A DNA stretch of 64,000 nt from Rahnella variigena (GCF_003610915.1 NZ_NSDJ01000001.1:3782001-3846000), one strand, 5' to 3'. Counted from the first letter of the stretch, positions 28,207 through 37,292 are shown. Notes: a model not told the origin generated them from the sequence alone. Numbers and translations: made by a program.

Positions 28207-29640
28207 TTAAGAATCTTTGTGACCCGCATCAGGAAAGGACAGCGTGAAGCGCGTCTCTCCCTGCGCTGAACTTTCAACACTGACACTGCCCTGATGCAAC
28301 GCCATAATGGCCTGAACAATCGATAAACCGAGCCCGCTGGAACTGCCACCTTCACTGCGTGACGCATCCGCACGATAGAAACGGTCGAAAAGTTTTCCGA
28401 GCTTATCTGCCGGTATCGGATCGCCCTGACTGATAACGTGAATATCCATGCCTTTAGCATGAGGTTCGGCGCGTAACACCACTTCGGTTCCTTCACGGCC
28501 ATAACGCACCGCATTAGCCACCAGATTACTCAGCGCACGCTGGAACAAAATAGCATCCGCGTGTAATACACCGCGCCCCTCGCCGTGCAGCGTCATTTCC
28601 CGCTCTTCTGCCAGCCCTTCAAAGTATTCCTGGATACGCGTAATTTCTGATGAAACATCAATGCTGGTTATGGTGAGAACCGACCGCGCATCCGAAGCAC
28701 GCGCCAGGAACAGGATGTTTTCGACCATCCGCGAGATGCGTTCCAGCTCTTCCATATTATTAGCCAGCAGCGTTTCATATTCCTCAACCGTGCGTGGCTG
28801 ATACAACGCCACCTGACAATGCCCCATCAGCGCGCCCACCGGCGTGCGGATTTCATGGGCCAGATCAGCGGAAAACTGCGTCAGGCGCTGATAACCTTCC
28901 GCCAGCCTTTCCAGCATATCGTTGAAAGAAAGGATGAGTTGCTGTAATTCCTGCGGCGCTTTGTCGGTACTCAGGCGCGTCGATAAGCTGGCCGGATGGA
29001 TTTGCGTCGCTTCCCGCGCCATATTGCGCAGCGGCCTCAAACCACGGCGGATAACCAGATAACCCAGTGCGGCAATCAGCACATACGAAAACAACACTGC
29101 GCCGATAATTTCCCAGCGGAAGGTTTCTAACAGGCGCGATTCTTCGGTCATGAAATGGCCTGCGGTAATTTCAACCGTGCGCCCGTCCTGAATTTTTACC
29201 GCAGCACGGGCAAAACGCACCGGCGTGCCATCTGGCGCTTTTTGCCCGTGAACCGTTTTCAGCGTCAGCGGCTGGCCTTCGGGTACCGCGGCAAACGGCG
29301 GTAAAACAAGATGTGAAGGATTGACGTTGATTAACGGCGGCTCGCCGGAAAGGCTGAAGGTCAGAATATCGCGCTCATTGCCGAGCATATTTTCAAACAG
29401 GCCGGGATTGCGGCTCAGCTGTGACAGCGGGAATTCATTCGCCAGCAGATGGCGAAAATACTGCACGCGCCCGCTGACCTGATAATCCGCACGGCGCACC
29501 AGTTCTTTGTCCATCGAATAGTAGAGATAAAAGCCCACGGCACTGACCACCAGCGAGGCCAGCAGCGCAAAAAGTAATGTGGCGCGCAGCGTCAGCGACA
29601 TGGCCCGTGCAGGCTTTTTAGCGGAAGTTAAATCAGTCAT
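28207..29640 (-). CDS. Sensor histidine kinase, CusS/HprS-like
   Basis: A 477-residue heavy-metal-type sensor kinase. One N-terminal helix (about 16-38), a periplasmic domain of roughly 140 residues, a second helix (about 175-195), HAMP, then the phosphorylation motif [12 protein letters not shown] and the ATP-binding elements [10 protein letters not shown] and [12 protein letters not shown]. The ATG at 29640 overlaps the regulator stop in ATGACTGA. It pairs with the preceding response regulator. The periplasmic domain lacks an obvious His/Met metal cluster, so the signal may be redox stress as for HprS rather than copper; this is a guess. Confidence 0.87.
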   Translation of the reverse strand: MTDLTSAKKPARAMSLTLRATLLFALLASLVVSAVGFYLYYSMDKELVRRADYQVSGRVQYFRHLLANEFPLSQLSRNPGLFENMLGNERDILTFSLSGEPPLINVNPSHLVLPPFAAVPEGQPLTLKTVHGQKAPDGTPVRFARAAVKIQDGRTVEITAGHFMTEESRLLETFRWEIIGAVLFSYVLIAALGYLVIRRGLRPLRNMAREATQIHPASLSTRLSTDKAPQELQQLILSFNDMLERLAEGYQRLTQFSADLAHEIRTPVGALMGHCQVALYQPRTVEEYETLLANNMEELERISRMVENILFLARASDARSVLTITSIDVSSEITRIQEYFEGLAEEREMTLHGEGRGVLHADAILFQRALSNLVANAVRYGREGTEVVLRAEPHAKGMDIHVISQGDPIPADKLGKLFDRFYRADASRSEGGSSSGLGLSIVQAIMALHQGSVSVESSAQGETRFTLSFPDAGHKDS

Positions 29641-30307
29641 TGCGCACTTCACAGACGTAGCCGATGCCGCGCACGGTGTGGATCAGTTTCAGCTCAAAGG
29701 CGCGGTCAACTTTGGCGCGCAGACGCTTAATGGCGACATCCACCACATTGGTGTCACTGTCGAAATTCATATCCCATACCTGCGAGGCGATCATGGTGCG
29801 CGACAGCACTTCGCCTTCGCGACGCATCAGCAGCTGCAACAACATGAATTCTTTATTGGTCAGCGCGATGGTCTGATCCTGACGGGTTACGCGACGGCGC
29901 AGCACATCAAGATGCAGGTCAGCGACCGAGTAAATATCCGGCTCTCGCGCTGCCGGACGGCGCAGCAACGTGCGGATACGCAATACCAGTTCGGTAAAGG
30001 AAAACGGTTTGATCAGATAATCGTCAGCGCCCAGTTCCAGCCCGTGGATGCGATCCTGCACTTCATCACGTGCGGTGAGAAACAGCACCGGCACGTCGCT
30101 TTTCTTGCGCAGAACTTCCATCACCTGCCAGCCGTCGAGGCCGGGCAGCATGACATCGAGGATCACCGTGTCATAGCCCTCTTCCAGCGCCAGAAACAGG
30201 CCATCGGCCCCGTTACGCGCCAGATCGACGCTGTAACCGGCTTCGGTCAGCCCTTTTTTCAGGTAATCGCCCGTACTGACATCGTCTTCAATCACCAGTA
30301 TCCGCAT
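29633..30307 (-). CDS. OmpR-family response regulator, CusR/HprR-like
   Basis: A 224-residue two-domain regulator. The receiver has the acidic pocket EDD, phospho-acceptor Asp51 ([11 protein letters not shown]) and the Lys in LIKPFSF. The winged-helix domain contains [12 protein letters not shown] and [13 protein letters not shown], with the [13 protein letters not shown] element shared by CusR, PcoR and HprR. First in the minus-strand operon with the kinase; divergent from the secreted protein/b561/Mo-enzyme genes, which are the likely targets. Confidence 0.9.
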   Translation of the reverse strand: MRILVIEDDVSTGDYLKKGLTEAGYSVDLARNGADGLFLALEEGYDTVILDVMLPGLDGWQVMEVLRKKSDVPVLFLTARDEVQDRIHGLELGADDYLIKPFSFTELVLRIRTLLRRPAAREPDIYSVADLHLDVLRRRVTRQDQTIALTNKEFMLLQLLMRREGEVLSRTMIASQVWDMNFDSDTNVVDVAIKRLRAKVDRAFELKLIHTVRGIGYVCEVRND

Positions 30308-30520
30308 TCAGGCCCTCAGCGCCGCAATACCATTCTCCCAAAGAATGATTCATGGGGAAGTTTATCAGTTTCGCCAGACACCTTTGATGACAATTTTGTC
30401 ATCAATTTGTCATCAGCCAATCCCGGTTTATCGTCCACTCTTAAGGAAGCTATTCATCACTGGCAGGGTCAGTGATTCTTCTAACCAAATGAAATAACGC
30501 CGGAAACTGGAGAGTTAATA

Positions 30521-31144
30521 ATGAATACCACCAAACGTCTTGCGGGTCTGTTACTGGGTTCACTGCTGATGAGCAGCACAATGGCATCGGCTTTTGCCGC
30601 CGATAACGTGATCAAACCAACACGCGGAACCATTGATTCTGTTAATGACTCATCAGTACAAATCACCACCCGTCAGGGCGAAAAGCTCGACGTTAAGCTG
30701 ACGGATAAAACCCGTATCAACTCCGTCACCAAAGGCCAGATCAGCGATATCAAAGCCGACAGCTTCATCGGTACGGCGGCAGTACCTCAGGCCAACGGCA
30801 CACTGAAAGCGCTGGAAGTTCACGTATTTGCTCCGAGCCTGCGCGGCAGCGGCGAAGGTTTCAATCCGTTTGAATCGCCGGACGGCAAAATCAATACCAT
30901 GACCAACGGCACCGTCGGCAAACTGGTTAACAGCAATGGCCGCACGCTGACCGTGAAATACCATGATGCAGAGAAAACCGTTGTCGTTCCTGACGATGTA
31001 CCGGTCGTTCTGCTGGCACCGGGTGACCGCAGCCTGCTGAAACCGGGCACCAAAGTCGTGCTGTTCGCGATGAAAGATGACAAAGGTTCCCTGGTTGCAC
31101 GCGGTATTTCTGCGGGTAAAGACGGCGTTACGCCACCAATGTAA
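30521..31144 (+). CDS. Secreted DUF5666-like protein
   Basis: A 207-residue exported protein; residues 1-26 are a signal peptide (cleavage at AFA/ADN). The mature part is beta-rich with repeated small-domain patterns (RGTIDSVNDSSVQITTRQGE, then NGTVGKLVNSNGRTLTVKYH), each like an OB-type barrel, as in DUF5666 proteins. No catalytic residues or cysteines are evident. Its AGAG site precedes an ATG at 30521. It is the first gene of a plus-strand operon with a b561 cytochrome and a Mo enzyme, so a periplasmic partner role is plausible. Confidence 0.7.
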   Translation: MNTTKRLAGLLLGSLLMSSTMASAFAADNVIKPTRGTIDSVNDSSVQITTRQGEKLDVKLTDKTRINSVTKGQISDIKADSFIGTAAVPQANGTLKALEVHVFAPSLRGSGEGFNPFESPDGKINTMTNGTVGKLVNSNGRTLTVKYHDAEKTVVVPDDVPVVLLAPGDRSLLKPGTKVVLFAMKDDKGSLVARGISAGKDGVTPPM

Positions 31145-31183
31145 TCCGGCCTGACGGCCTTACCGGACAACAGGAGTTTTTCC

Positions 31184-31825
31184 GTGAAACCTCAGCCCTC
31201 TCCACTTCGCAAACGCAGGGTGCATTCCTGGCCGGTGCGCATTTGTCACTGGATTAATCTGCTGGCAATGATCGGCATGGTAATGAGCGGCTGGGGGATT
31301 TATAACGCCGACCCGATTTTCTCGTTTACCTTTCCCCAGAGCACGACCCTCGGCGGCTGGCTGGGCGGCAACATCGCCTGGCATCTGGCAGTCATGTGGC
31401 TGCTGGCGGCCAATGCCCTTTTCTATGTGCTGTGGGGCATGTTGAGCGGCCATTTCCGCCGCGATTTTTTCCCCTTTTCACCGCGAACGGTCTGCCGAGA
31501 TACCGTTCGTGCGCTGACATTCAAACTCCCCCACAAACTCGGGCAGTACAATGCCGTGCAAAAACTGATGTACAGCGGCGTGCTGTTGCTCGGCCTATTG
31601 CTTTTGCTTTCCGGTTTGTCCATCTGGAAACCGGTACAGTTCAGCGGTCTGGTGTGGTTGTTTGGCGGTTTTGATATCGCGCGTTATGTGCATTTTTTTG
31701 CGATGAGCGGCGTGATGCTGTTCGTCATTATTCACGTACTGATGGTTCTGCTGGTGCCAAAAACCTTCGTGGCGATGCTGACCGGCGGCAAAAAAATAAG
31801 TACGGAGGAAAGCGCCGATGAGTGA
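31184..31825 (+). CDS. Cytochrome b561-type membrane subunit
   Basis: A 213-residue four-helix cytochrome b of the b561/hydrogenase type. Candidate haem ligands are His22 (RICHWINLL), His67 (IAWHLAV), and histidines in YVHFFAMSG and FVIIHVLM. The start is GTG at 31184 with AGGAG seven bases upstream. It overlaps the Mo enzyme gene by eight bases, so it very probably hands quinol electrons to that enzyme. Confidence 0.85.
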   Translation: MKPQPSPLRKRRVHSWPVRICHWINLLAMIGMVMSGWGIYNADPIFSFTFPQSTTLGGWLGGNIAWHLAVMWLLAANALFYVLWGMLSGHFRRDFFPFSPRTVCRDTVRALTFKLPHKLGQYNAVQKLMYSGVLLLGLLLLLSGLSIWKPVQFSGLVWLFGGFDIARYVHFFAMSGVMLFVIIHVLMVLLVPKTFVAMLTGGKKISTEESADE

Positions 31826-32582
31826 TAAATCACGCCGGCCAAAAATTATTCTTGAGCCCGATCAGCGCAAGCAACTGGTCAACATTCAGCGCCGCATGTT
31901 ATTGCGTGGAGGTCTCACGCTGGGCGCGGTATCGATGCTCACCGGCTGTAATCTGCAGGACGGTGACGAAGTCGATAAAGTGCTGTGGGCGATGTCACGC
32001 TGGAATGACCGCGTGCAAGGCTGGCTGTTCAGCGGGCAAAAACTGGCGCAAACCTATCGCGCTGACCAGATCACCACGCCGTTTCGCTTTAATGCTTATT
32101 ATCCGGAATATAACGTGCCGGAAATCGACATTCCCAATTACCGGCTTGAAGTCTCTGGTCTGGTGCAAAAGAAAGCCTCGTGGACGCTGGAACAGTTACA
32201 GCGACTGCCGCAGGAAAGTCAGATCACTCGTCTGATTTGCATTGAAGGCTGGAGCGCAATTGGTCAGTGGAAAGGCGTGCCGCTGAAAACGTTTTTACAG
32301 CACATCGGCGCAGATCTGACCGCTAAATACGTCGGATTCAAATGTGACGACCGCTATTATTCCAGCATCGATATGGCGACGGCGCTGCATCCGCAAACCA
32401 TTCTGGCGCTGGATTTCGGCGGCAAACCGCTACCGCCTGATTTCGGTTACCCGTTACGCCTGAGAATGCCCACCAAGCTTGGCTTCAAAAACGCCAAACA
32501 CATTGGCGCGATCTTCGTGACCAACGAATATCCCGGCGGCTACTGGGAAGATCAGGGATATAACTGGTACAGCGGGATTTGA
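31818..32582 (+). CDS. Molybdopterin oxidoreductase, sulfite oxidase fold, Tat lipoprotein
   Basis: A 254-residue Mo-enzyme subunit of the sulfite oxidase family, related to MsrP/YedY. The leader has a twin-arginine (Arg25-Arg26) followed by a hydrophobic stretch and a lipobox LTGC with Cys44, so it is probably folded with its cofactor, exported by Tat and anchored in a membrane. The Mo-ligand cysteine is Cys141 in RLICIEGWSAIGQWKGVPL. Later motifs include PDFGYPLRL and KLGFKNAKHIGAI. With the b561 protein it would form a reductase or dehydrogenase of the cell envelope. Methionine sulfoxide repair is one possibility, but the substrate is not shown. Confidence 0.82.
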   Translation: MSDKSRRPKIILEPDQRKQLVNIQRRMLLRGGLTLGAVSMLTGCNLQDGDEVDKVLWAMSRWNDRVQGWLFSGQKLAQTYRADQITTPFRFNAYYPEYNVPEIDIPNYRLEVSGLVQKKASWTLEQLQRLPQESQITRLICIEGWSAIGQWKGVPLKTFLQHIGADLTAKYVGFKCDDRYYSSIDMATALHPQTILALDFGGKPLPPDFGYPLRLRMPTKLGFKNAKHIGAIFVTNEYPGGYWEDQGYNWYSGI

Positions 32583-32590
32583 GTTGCCCG

Positions 32591-32742
32591 CTAAACCCCC
32601 TCCCCGCCTCCCCCTTCGCAGGGGGAGGAGTAAAAAAGCCGACCTGCTCCCTCCCCTGCGAAGGGGAGGGCTGGGGAGGGGTATTGATGGCAACCCGATA
32701 GTAAAGTTTGCAATAAACCAACACCCCCTCCCCGCCTCCCCC
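32591..32742. repeat. GC-rich palindromic repeat, family A copy 2
   Basis: The left half (32596-32630) and right half (32649-32690) repeat the hairpin units of the 16594-16761 element, here with a much shorter middle. A further half unit at 32719-32742 lacks a partner. It lies between the Mo enzyme gene and the convergent ompX. Confidence 0.8.
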
Positions 32743-32802
32743 ACGTAAGCGGCAAAGGTGAAAATAACGGTCGCGTCTCCACTACCCGCTGAAAAAAGTC
32801 AT

Positions 32803-32834
32803 AAAAAAACCGCTCAGTTGAGCGGTTTTTGTTT
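32803..32834. terminator. Intrinsic terminator of ompX
   Basis: ACCGCTCA (32809-32816) pairs with TGAGCGGT (32819-32826), with A7 before and T5 after. The form works in both directions; the minus-strand ompX is the nearest gene. Confidence 0.85.
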
Positions 32835-32875
32835 TCGCGGGTGTGTAACGACAAAGCGTTACGCAGGGCGAAGAA

Positions 32876-33403
32876 TTAGAAGCTGTAACCCACGCCTGCG
32901 ATCCAGGTACCAACATCAACACTGCGGATGCGGGACTGTTCGTAGGACACGTCCAGAGCAACGTTCTGGATTGGGTTGAACTGCAGACCAGCACCGTAAG
33001 AGAAGCCGTAATCGCTTGAATCGTATTTTTCACGGTTAGTAGATGCTGCTGATTCGTTGTACTGAGTTTTACCGTAACCCACACCCACAACACCGTAGAT
33101 GGAAGCCCAGTCATTCAGACGGTAAGCTGGACCAGCAGTCAGACCGTAGTACTGTGCTTTACGGTAGTCACCAGATGCCGGTGTGCTGTCATCTTCGATG
33201 TAGGTGAAAGAACCGATAACGCCCAGTGGGTTGCTATCTTGTTCCCAGCGGTATTTTAAGTTGAAGCCGTTTGCTTTGTTAGCAACGCCTTGCATATCAC
33301 CCTGAGCATAACCAGCGGTAACGGTGCTGGTGTCAGCGAATGCGCTTGATGCGCCCAGTGCAACTACACAAGCTAATGCGGAAAGACATGCGATTTTTTT
33401 CAT
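32876..33403 (-). CDS. ompX: Outer membrane protein OmpX
   Basis: Eight-stranded outer-membrane barrel of the OmpX/Ail family, 175 residues. A 23-residue signal peptide (MKKIACLSALACVVALG, cleavage near SAFA/DTS) is followed by FNLKYRWEQD, PLGVIGSFTY, YGLTAGPAYRLNDWASIYGV and GTWIAGVGYSF with terminal Phe. Two ATGs stand in tandem; the second (33403) has a GAGGT seven bases upstream. The frame remains open to 33541 but that part is not a signal peptide. Gene order ompX next to rhtA is as in E. coli. Confidence 0.96.
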   Translation of the reverse strand: MKKIACLSALACVVALGASSAFADTSTVTAGYAQGDMQGVANKANGFNLKYRWEQDSNPLGVIGSFTYIEDDSTPASGDYRKAQYYGLTAGPAYRLNDWASIYGVVGVGYGKTQYNESAASTNREKYDSSDYGFSYGAGLQFNPIQNVALDVSYEQSRIRSVDVGTWIAGVGYSF

Positions 33404-33787
33404 CATAACCACCTCAAATAAGAAACCAAAGTAACCTTCACGTTCCAAAATATAACAAAAACTAGTGTGAAACTCTGCCTCATTTAAGATGTCCAAAGCA
33501 TCATATGGTGTAACAAGAAGTTTCCAGCACACCCTATCCATATAATTTAATTGGGATTTTCGTCACATAAACTATAAGATAAACTTATTGAACTTTTTGA
33601 AATTAGCAGATAATTCCTAATTATCTGGGCAAAAAATGGACACTTTTCAGGCGTTTTTTCGCTTCTTTTAAAAAAACAGGTTCTGAAAAAAACTTTTTAT
33701 CAGGATTTTTTCTCTTCCGTTTTCCCTCTACACTGACCTTGCTTTACCTTTCTTTTCAAAACTATAAATCTAAAAGATTCTGAATTT
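33404..33787. other. ompX-rhtA divergent intergenic region
   Basis: A 384-base AT-rich region between two divergent genes with long A and T runs (33590-33720). It should hold the promoters of both genes. I see no clear palindrome, small ORF with a ribosome site, or RNA gene. Confidence 0.6.
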
Positions 33788-34798
33788 ATGGAATCACCTC
33801 AAAAGGCTCAAAGGATGACTCATTCAGGAAAGAACACGCCGGAAACGCAGACAACTCTGCCGCCTGCGACAAATAACAACAGCCCCCCGATCCCGGCGTT
33901 GCCTAAAAAAGCGTCTCCCCTGGTCGCGATCCTGTTGCTGCTGATCGCCATGCTGTCATTACAGGGCGGCGCGTCACTGGCCAAAACGTTGTTCCCGGTA
34001 GTCGGGCCGCAAGGTGTCACCGCGCTGCGACTGGGCATCGGCTCCATTCTGTTGCTGCTCTATTTCCGTCCGTGGCGCCTGAAAATGCGCGGCGGCAATC
34101 TGCGTTCACTGCTGATGTATGGTCTGGCACTGGGCTGCATGAATTATTCCTTTTATCTGGCACTGCGCACCGTCCCGCTGGGCATTGCCGTTGCACTGGA
34201 ATTTACCGGCCCGCTGGCCGTGGCGATGTTTTCTTCACGCAGACCCGTCGATTTTATCTGGGTCGTGCTGGCCGTCACCGGATTGCTGTTCCTGCTGCCG
34301 CTCGGCCAGAGCGCGGGCGGTGTTGATCTCAAAGGCGCGTGTTTTGCGCTGATTGCGGGTGCGTGCTGGGCGATTTATATTCTTGCCGGACAAAGAGCTG
34401 GCAGCAGCTACGGCCCCGGCACTGCCGCGATGGGCTCGCTGATTGCCGCACTGATCTTCTTCCCTGTCGGTGTCATCCAGGCGAAGACCTCGATATTCAG
34501 CTGGGAGATCCTGCCGCTGGGCCTGCTGATCGCCCTGCTTACGTCAGCTATTCCTTATTCACTGGAAATGATGGCGCTGACCAAACTGCCCGCTAAAACT
34601 TTCGGCACGCTGATGAGCATGGAACCGGCGATGGCCGCGCTTTCCGGCATTATCTTCCTCGGCGAGTTCCTGACGGGGACACAGTGGCTCGGGCTCGCAG
34701 CGATTATCGCGGCATCGGCAGGTTCGACGCTGACGATTCAGCGTAAAACGAAAATAGAAACGGTCGATATCGCCGGGAATAATCCTTCCGGTAAATAG
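33788..34798 (+). CDS. rhtA: Threonine/homoserine exporter RhtA
   Basis: Ten-helix EamA/DMT-type exporter of threonine and homoserine. Conserved parts include SLQGGASLAKTLFP, VTALRLGIGS, VPLGIAVALEFTGPLAVAMF, SSRRPVDF, GACWAIYILAGQRAG and TFGTLMSMEPA. From 33788 the protein has 336 residues, about 40 more than E. coli RhtA; the extra N-terminus is hydrophilic and a start at 33824 or later is possible. No strong ribosome site decides it. Confidence 0.93.
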   Translation: MESPQKAQRMTHSGKNTPETQTTLPPATNNNSPPIPALPKKASPLVAILLLLIAMLSLQGGASLAKTLFPVVGPQGVTALRLGIGSILLLLYFRPWRLKMRGGNLRSLLMYGLALGCMNYSFYLALRTVPLGIAVALEFTGPLAVAMFSSRRPVDFIWVVLAVTGLLFLLPLGQSAGGVDLKGACFALIAGACWAIYILAGQRAGSSYGPGTAAMGSLIAALIFFPVGVIQAKTSIFSWEILPLGLLIALLTSAIPYSLEMMALTKLPAKTFGTLMSMEPAMAALSGIIFLGEFLTGTQWLGLAAIIAASAGSTLTIQRKTKIETVDIAGNNPSGK

Positions 34799-34830
34799 CC
34801 TTTCGGCAAATAGCCCTGCGTTTTTCTGTC

Positions 34831-34865
34831 AAAAAGCCACGTTCCTCCGACGTGGCTTTTTCTTT
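34831..34865 (+). terminator. Intrinsic terminator of rhtA
   Basis: A 12-bp perfect stem (34831-34842 with 34850-34861) containing GCCACGT/ACGTGGC, followed by a T-rich tail. Confidence 0.9.
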
Positions 34866-34935
34866 TCTGTTTATTCTTTTTTATCAATGCATTGCAAATT
34901 ACTTTCATTAATTTCTATTTTTTATCGTTTTTCCT

Positions 34936-34964
34936 GCATCCAAAAGCGGGGGTCCATTCGTATG
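34936..34964 (+). promoter_or_regulatory. Candidate ECF-type promoter of the fasciclin gene
   Basis: GCATCC (34936-34941) and CGTATG (34959-34964) are separated by 17 bases, 50 bases upstream of the fasciclin start. This resembles ECF promoters more than sigma-70 ones and would let the adjacent sigma factor drive its own operon. The assignment is by eye. Confidence 0.4.
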
Positions 34965-35013
34965 TATAGATGTGAGGCAAGACCTTACCTACTCAACGAC
35001 AAAGGACACCATC

Positions 35014-35577
35014 ATGAAAACATTACTCCGTACCGCTATCTGTGCATCTCTTCTGCTAAGCACCGCGTCAATGGCTGCAATGATGTCCCAAAGCACCACC
35101 ATGGTCGGTGGCGCTGAAATGTATCCTTCTAAAAATATCGTAGAAAACGCCCTGAACTCGAAAGACCACACCACCCTGGTCGCCGCCGTGAAAGCGGCGG
35201 GTCTGGTGGATACGTTGCAGGGTAAAGGTCCGTTCACTGTGTTTGCGCCGACCAACGCCGCTTTCGCTAAACTGCCAGCCGGGACTGTCGACAATCTGGT
35301 GAAACCGGAAAACAAAGCCACGCTGACCAGCATCCTGACCTACCACGTGGTGGCGGGTAAGTATGAAATGAAAGATCTGGAAAAACTGCTGAAAAAAGGC
35401 AACGGCACGGCGGAACTGAAAACCGTCAACGGCCAGCCACTGTGGATCATGAATAATGGCCCGCACAATATTCAGCTGAAAGATGGCAAAGGGAATATCG
35501 CCAATATCAGTACTTATGACGTCCAGCAGAAGAACGGTGTGATCGACGTCATTGATACCGTCCTGATGCCAAAATAA
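35014..35577 (+). CDS. Secreted fasciclin (FAS1) domain protein
   Basis: A 187-residue exported protein with one FAS1 domain. A signal peptide covers about residues 1-21 (LLRTAICASLLLSTASMA). The domain follows: KNIVENALNSKDHTTLVAAVKAAGLVDTL, the H1 box GPFTVFAPTNAAFAKLPAGTV, then TSILTYHVVAG (H2) and the C-terminal NGVIDVIDTVLMPK. FAS1 proteins act in surface adhesion or ligand binding. The ATG at 35014 follows AAAGGA; the frame opens 14 codons further upstream without a signal sequence. No terminator separates it from the ECF sigma gene 64 bases downstream. Confidence 0.9.
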   Translation: MKTLLRTAICASLLLSTASMAAMMSQSTTMVGGAEMYPSKNIVENALNSKDHTTLVAAVKAAGLVDTLQGKGPFTVFAPTNAAFAKLPAGTVDNLVKPENKATLTSILTYHVVAGKYEMKDLEKLLKKGNGTAELKTVNGQPLWIMNNGPHNIQLKDGKGNIANISTYDVQQKNGVIDVIDTVLMPK

Positions 35578-35641
35578 TACCGACTATACTGAGGGCATGA
35601 TTTCTTTATGAAACAGCACTTCAGTAAGTCAGGACGGGCGA

Positions 35642-36223
35642 ATGCATGACAATTTTTTAGTTAAGCCAACACCAGAGAAAGCACAGGAAGTACAGCGTGA
35701 ACTGATGAGCGCCATGGCCGTTGGCGACCGACAGGCATTTGAGCAATTGTACCGTCTGACGTCCCCCCGGCTGTTTGCCGTCGCGCTGAGAATGCTGCGC
35801 CGGCATGCCTGGGCAGAAGAAGTGTTGCATGACAGCTATATCACCGCGTGGAACCGTGCCGGGTCGTATAATCCGGCGCTGAGTTCCCCGATGACCTGGC
35901 TCACCCATATTGTCCGCAACCGCGCTATCGACTGGATGCGCGGGAGCGACAACCAGTTAGAGGAACTGGATGACAACGTGGGAGAAAACGATGCCAGCGA
36001 CCACGATGAACCCTTACAACGGTTGCAGCAGGACAGCGAAGCCAAAATACTGGCCGACTGTCTCGCGCACCTTCCCGCCGAACAAAGACAAAGCCTGACT
36101 CTTGCCTATTATCAGGGCCTGTCACACGGTGAGGTCTCATCGCATTTACAACAACCTCTGGGGACGATTAAAAGCTGGATCCGTCGCGCCCTGGATCACT
36201 TAAAGAGCTGCGCAGGCCTATGA
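35642..36223 (+). CDS. ECF sigma factor, SigK-like
   Basis: A 193-residue sigma-70-family factor of the ECF group. Region 2 spans about 25-95 (AFEQLYRLTSPRLFAVALRM, then AEEVLHDSYITAWNRAGSY and MTWLTHIVRNRAIDWMR). Region 4 spans about 135-190 (LPAEQRQSLTLAYYQGLSHGEV and PLGTIKSWIRRALDHL). A gene for an RskA-type anti-sigma factor overlaps its end by four bases, pointing to the SigK-like ECF group. It probably transcribes the fasciclin gene and itself. Confidence 0.9.
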   Translation: MHDNFLVKPTPEKAQEVQRELMSAMAVGDRQAFEQLYRLTSPRLFAVALRMLRRHAWAEEVLHDSYITAWNRAGSYNPALSSPMTWLTHIVRNRAIDWMRGSDNQLEELDDNVGENDASDHDEPLQRLQQDSEAKILADCLAHLPAEQRQSLTLAYYQGLSHGEVSSHLQQPLGTIKSWIRRALDHLKSCAGL

Positions 36224-36897
36224 AAAGCAGAAGCCATTATCATGCTGCCCTCGCGGCTGAATATGCGCTCGGCACCTTACGCGGCGCAGCACGGATTCAG
36301 TTCGAGCAAAAAATGCGGGAAGAACCTGAACTGGCGGCTGAAGTCGCCCGCTGGCAGGAAGCTTTCACACAACTGGATAATCAGATTGTCCCGGTCATTC
36401 CGCCCGCTTCGGTGTGGAAGCGCATTCAGCACAATCTTGCATTGCAACCGGCCAGATTACCGGTTCCCGCTAAAAGACCGGTACGCGCTTATCTTGGCTG
36501 GGCGCTGGCCGCCGGGCTTGCGGCGCTGTTACTCATCCCGCGCCTTCTGGTGCAACCTGAAACGCCGACACCGGTGGCTGTTCTCGCCAGCAGTGCCGGT
36601 GCGCAGAACGGGCAATGGGTGGTGAGCGTGGATATGAGTACCCGCAGCCTGATGCTGACGCCACTTAAGGCGCAAGGTATCGCCGGTGACCATAGTCTGG
36701 AACTGTGGGCCATTCCGCCTGGCGGCAAACCCCGCTCCCTCGGCCTGCTGAATACACAACAACCGACGCAACTGGCACTGGCGGAAAAGATGCCTGATCC
36801 GGGTTATACGCTGGCAATCAGTCTGGAACCACGCGGAGGCTCACCGACCGGACAACCGACAGGTGCAGTGCTGTACAGCGGTGCTCTGGCACTTTGA
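36220..36897 (+). CDS. RskA-type anti-sigma factor
   Basis: A 225-residue membrane protein. The N-terminal cytoplasmic part has the anti-sigma domain (ALAAEYALGTLRGAARIQFEQKM). One membrane helix lies near 87-105 (LGWALAAGLAALLLIPRLL). The C-terminal extracytoplasmic domain is of RskA type (GDHSLELWAIPPGGKPRSLGLL). It should hold the ECF factor at the membrane until an envelope signal triggers its proteolysis. ATGA overlap with the sigma gene; a terminator follows. Confidence 0.9.
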   Translation: MKSRSHYHAALAAEYALGTLRGAARIQFEQKMREEPELAAEVARWQEAFTQLDNQIVPVIPPASVWKRIQHNLALQPARLPVPAKRPVRAYLGWALAAGLAALLLIPRLLVQPETPTPVAVLASSAGAQNGQWVVSVDMSTRSLMLTPLKAQGIAGDHSLELWAIPPGGKPRSLGLLNTQQPTQLALAEKMPDPGYTLAISLEPRGGSPTGQPTGAVLYSGALAL

Positions 36898-36936
36898 TTC
36901 ACTGCGATACCCTGCGATCGACGTTATGAAATATAA

Positions 36937-36965
36937 AACGGCAGGCTTTTCCTGCCGTTATGTTT
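36937..36965 (+). terminator. Intrinsic terminator after the anti-sigma gene
   Basis: AACGGCAGG (36937-36945) pairs with CCTGCCGTT (36951-36959), loop CTTTT, followed by a short T-rich stretch. Confidence 0.75.
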
Positions 36966-37221
36966 TCAAAAGAATAATTTATACCAGCAACTATTTTCAG
37001 TGCATAAATCGTTTTCAGTGAATAAATGACGACTTCCGTTGAAACCAGAGCCAGGATATATATCCTCACACGTCAGCTTACATTTAATAATATCTGACCG
37101 CTGTAATGAAAATTATTATCACTGGCATTTAATGATTTTCGCGATAATATTTTATCTGTTCAGGAGGATTCCTATCCACCTTATAAATCAGTGTGATAAG
37201 GTGGTTCCTCAAATACGGAAT

Positions 37222-37292
37222 TGTCTATTAGACAGATGCTATCGAAGCGATAGGAAATGCTGTCCTGCAAAATTTCGATTTATTGCTATACT
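37222..37292 (+). promoter_or_regulatory. dps promoter with candidate OxyR site
   Basis: The core CTAT-N7-ATAG (37239-37253) is the central part of the OxyR motif; an imperfect ATAG (TTAG, 37228-37231) stands at the right spacing upstream. A second palindrome TGTCTA-N-TAGACA covers 37222-37234. Downstream, CTATACT (37286-37292) is a -10 with the C at -13 that stationary-phase promoters favour. This agrees with known OxyR and sigma-S control of dps in E. coli. The rest of 36966-37330 is AT-rich and shows nothing else. Confidence 0.55.

Noticed and set aside
32591..32742. CRISPR-like direct repeats among the GC-rich intergenic units
   Set aside because: Units are inverted and palindromic, with no regular spacers and no cas genes nearby.
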